From the NCBI GenBank assembly GCA_900208305.1, contig OAPG01000012.1, positions 558,001-622,000 on the forward strand: 64,000 nt of DNA, read 5' to 3'. This DNA comes from Melanopsichium pennsylvanicum (taxonomy: Eukaryota > Basidiomycota > Ustilaginomycetes > Ustilaginales). The translations under genes were made by a program, and so were the position numbers. The notes beneath the pieces are model-generated. The model saw only the letters and a program-made list of their open reading frames with translations, had not been told where the DNA came from and did not search any database. Each line of letters starts with the position of its first letter. Position 1 is the first letter of the stretch. Shown here piece after piece: positions 61,430-64,000 of this stretch.

Positions 61430-62591
61430 TGATGCAAAATAGTACTACTGTAGATGCTTTTCGAGCTTGGTTTTAAATCGCTTATGAAATTGAAATTTAC
61501 TTGATTTCGTGCAATCTGAATCGAAACAGATTCAAATTCAAATTCAAATGTTGATCTACTCAAGTTGTGAATCATGTTGATTCTATCTTTTTTTTTGTAG
61601 TAGATTGATTGGGTTTGTAATGATAATTTTAAGGTTATAGAGTTTGAGTGTTGTAAGGGCTTAAAGGGTGGTAATAGTATGTTTGGGGTAACAAGAACCG
61701 ATTTGTATTCATGTCTTTTCTCCAAGAGTGACCCCATTCAAAAAAAAAAAAAAAAAACAAAATTTTTCAGAAACATAACATACACAATATTCACAAAGTG
61801 AATCGAAAAAAGGAACCACCATTGTCCAAGTAAACAAAAAAACACATCATAGTGTATGTATACTACATATATATATGTGTGTGTGTGTGTGTATGTTGGA
61901 AAAGAGTATGGTGAAACCGGGGTTCAATTGATGGCATTGCTGCTGCTGTTGTTGTTATAGAGAAGATTTTTGTTTGATTTTGTTTTGCTTTTTTTTTTCG
62001 ACTAAAAGACAAAAAACGTACTAACTTAGTAGTGTGTGATCTTTAGTGCGGAATGTGATGAATGGAAGAATGTTTTGTTTGGTTGGTTGATTAGGTGAGA
62101 CGGAGAGAGAGAGAGAGAGCCTTACTTTTCAACATATCATGTAGCCCAGCAACAAAATCCAAGAAAAAAAAACAAGCTTGATAACAAAAGAAAAGACTCT
62201 CTCTCTCTCTTGATGTGAAACCTTCCCAAGCAGCGATGTTGTCGAGAATATATGCATCACAACCTTTTGTTTTTAGAGTAGCCTTCCAGGAAAGAAGGGA
62301 TGGAAAGGGAATAGTGATGGGAGAAAAAGAGGACGCGCCACAATGCAAAAAAGAGATGTAGGGAGATGTAATACACAACGAAAGAAATAAAATGTGGAAA
62401 AAGCCAAGCCACGACGACACAAAAACAAAAAAGCATGCTTCACCTCTTCTTCCTCCCCTTCTCTCCGGTTCCACTACAGACCCATCATCGCAAACAAATC
62501 AGGATTCCCAAAGTGTGGAGATGTGTGAAAAGAGACAGAGAGAGACGGAGATGCTGCAAGCGTTTCTCATTCGTAATCGATTTGGAAGAGC
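61430..62591. other. convergent intergenic with simple repeats
   Basis: Between the PHO8 and RPL7 stops. Holds four TTCAAA/CAAATT-type repeats (61530-61550), an A run near 61741, ATATATATATGTGTGTGTGTG (about 61868-61893), a GA run near 62103-62119 and CTCTCTCTCT near 62198. No protein or RNA gene seen. Confidence 0.6.
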
Positions 62592-63839
62592 TTAGTTCAT
62601 TCGTCGAACGAGAACGTTGATAGCCTCGCCACGGTCGCCAGTGTTACCGCCCTCGGTATAGTGGGTGAGCTTCTTGCCCTTGAAACCGCCGTTAGGGTTC
62701 GACAGCTTGAAAGCCCAGAGGAAGTTGGTGACGGCCTTGAAGTTGGGACCGCAGGTGGCGATTTCGTGAACGATGTCCTCGATCGAGAGGATGCCGTACT
62801 TTCCAAGGTTGTCCTCAATGATCTTGTTGTCGTTGATAGGCAGACGCTGGCGGTTGACCTTTGCGTATCCACGCTTGTAAACGAGGTCACGTACGGTCTT
62901 CAAGTTGGCGGGACCGTAGGTGACGTACGGCTGGACGAGCTGGAGCATTTGCGAGGTGGCCTTGGTCAATCGCACAAAGACACCGTTGTTGATCTGGAGG
63001 AGACGGAGGAGCTGCAGGATCTTGCGAGGCTTGGGGGCAATGTTGTTGATACCACGGAGACGCACAACAAACACAACCTTGGGCTGACCAGCAACGTAAA
63101 AGTCTCCCTTGGCCTTGGCGGCACGGCGAAGGCGGATCTCCTCACGCTCAGCAGTGCGGTACTCCTTGGTGTACTGCTCTGCACGCTTGAAGATGACCTT
63201 GCGCTTGGCGAGGTTGGCCTGCAAACAACAATGGTACGGCAATTTCAAGAGGAAGAATTTAAAAATTGGTCAGAAAGCGTTGAAACAATGTCATTCATGT
63301 ATTTGAGTGCAACCCAAAACTCGCTGGCCATCCATGACAATTCATCTCCATCGTTCCGCGTCTATTCCTGGTTCGACACAATATGCTTTGTGCTTGTCCG
63401 TGATCAAAGGTAGACCTCAGCCCCGAAAGATGGTATATTTCGGCAACATTGTCCGTGGACTAGCCCGAAAAGGTTGGTTGTTATGCATCACTGTAGACAC
63501 CCTTTGATCCGCATTCGTGTGGATACATATCTTCCCTTTCGTCATCCGGTTTCGAATTCCAAGCTTTGCTTGCCTTGTGACCGTTGTTCCTTTCCAGCGA
63601 ATTCTGTATTGTAATGCTAGATGCTTACCTTTTTGCTCTCAGCGGCCTTGGCGGCCTTCTCCTCACGGGCCTTGGCGTCCGACTTCCTCTTCTTGAGGAG
63701 AGTCTCGGGGACGAGGACGTCGTTAGCCGAGGGGACGGTGCTGTTAGAAGTGTGAATGGTTCATGTTGAGAAGTGACAGCATTGATGTTAGCATGCGCTG
63801 ATACAAAGACTGGCTTTGGTGAAATTGCGTCCACGGCAT
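62592..63839 (-). CDS. RPL7: 60S ribosomal protein L7 (uL30), three exons
   Basis: A large-subunit protein of the uL30 family. The last exon, 62592-63218, carries [99 protein letters not shown] and the end [12 protein letters not shown]. The middle exon, 63629-63740, encodes [27 protein letters not shown]. The intron between them is 410 bp (GTAAGC to TTGCAG) and hosts a snoRNA. Exon 1 must end in phase 2; the best candidate inside the window is ATGCC at 63835-63839 (donor GTGGAC, acceptor CTAACAG), giving MPTVPSAN and 247 residues, the usual size. That donor is weak, so exon 1 may lie elsewhere. Confidence 0.9.
63410..63498 (-). ncRNA. intronic C/D-box snoRNA, snR39/snR59-like
   Basis: Inside the 410-bp RPL7 intron, same strand. 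C-box-like GTGATGC lies at 63485-63491 and D box CTGA at 63417-63420, about 70 nt apart. Immediately upstream of the D box, 63421-63433 reads (minus strand) CCATCTTTCGGG with flanks, antisense to the universal 25S/28S segment CCCGAAAGATGGT over 13 nt. Yeast snR39 and snR59 sit in RPL7A and RPL7B introns and target this segment (Am807). The C box has one mismatch and the terminal stem is weak, so the ends are approximate. Confidence 0.75.
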
Positions 63840-64000
63840 TAGCAGGAATTGTGAGTGGATAAAAAGCAGCAGTTGTCGGTTTACAATGTGCGAGCTGTGA
63901 TGGTGGTGTGTCAAAGTAAAACAGTGACTGTGTGCAACTTTTAAAGAACGAGCTTCGTCTAGTCTGTAGTAAGAATCGTGTATTAGGGCAAGCGGCTGAG
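63840..64000. promoter_or_regulatory. RPL7 upstream region, cut by window end
   Basis: Likely 5' leader and promoter of RPL7 on the minus strand. On that strand it shows pyrimidine stretches (AAAGTTGCACAC, CATCACAGCTCG), which is usual for ribosomal protein genes. An alternative first exon may lie here or beyond the window. Confidence 0.4.

Overview
The window looks like nuclear chromosomal DNA of a smut fungus (Basidiomycota, Ustilaginales type: Ustilago, Sporisorium or Pseudozyma). This is inferred from gene content and style: mostly single-exon genes, a few short GT-AG introns with CTNAC-type branch sites, serine, glutamine and aspartate tracts, CT-rich leaders, and a medusa-type regulator (med1/medA family). 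There is no operon structure, rRNA, CRISPR or intact large transposon. All identities come from reading translations; no database was searched.

Layout. 1-9 kb: a low-confidence edge exon, a 1482-residue protein with a BAR-like coiled head and a long disordered tail, a Rab18-type GTPase, and DPH3/KTI11. 9-19 kb: a CDC12-type septin, an orphan four-exon gene, an epsin with ENTH domain, and a microsomal P450 distantly like CYP51. 20-31 kb: an intron-containing tRNA (probably Leu-CAA), PEX7, a 102-bp mariner-like MITE, a sideroflexin, sterol C-5 desaturase (ERG3), histidinol-phosphatase (HIS2) and RNA polymerase I subunit A49. 31-42 kb: gene-poor; an N-terminally truncated pectinacetylesterase/Notum-like remnant, then about 6 kb without a gene in front of the med1/medA-like regulator. 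42-54 kb: a haloacetate-dehalogenase-like hydrolase, DASH subunit Dad3, an unknown 824-residue protein, a YMR226C-like SDR with a presequence, a uric-acid-pathway OHCU decarboxylase with a long extension, prefoldin subunit 3 and a Siw14-type phosphatase. 54-64 kb: a leucine-rich protein, an annexin, vacuolar alkaline phosphatase (PHO8) and RPL7.

The genes are mainly unrelated housekeeping functions: membrane traffic (Rab18, epsin, annexin), cytoskeleton and division (septin, Dad3, prefoldin), sterol metabolism (ERG3, perhaps the P450), peroxisome and purine catabolism (PEX7, OHCU decarboxylase), ribosome production (A49, RPL7 and its intronic snoRNA) and development (med1).

The strongest non-obvious observations are: (1) a C/D-box snoRNA in an RPL7 intron whose guide is antisense to the conserved CCCGAAAGATGGT segment of 25S rRNA, the placement seen for yeast snR39/snR59; (2) a consensus intron whose removal would erase the prefoldin stop codon and join prefoldin in frame to the downstream phosphatase; (3) an SDR whose two ATGs suggest mitochondrial and cytosolic forms by leaky scanning; (4) a hydrolase with the residue set of bacterial fluoroacetate dehalogenase; and (5) mariner-like hairpin repeats dispersed between genes.
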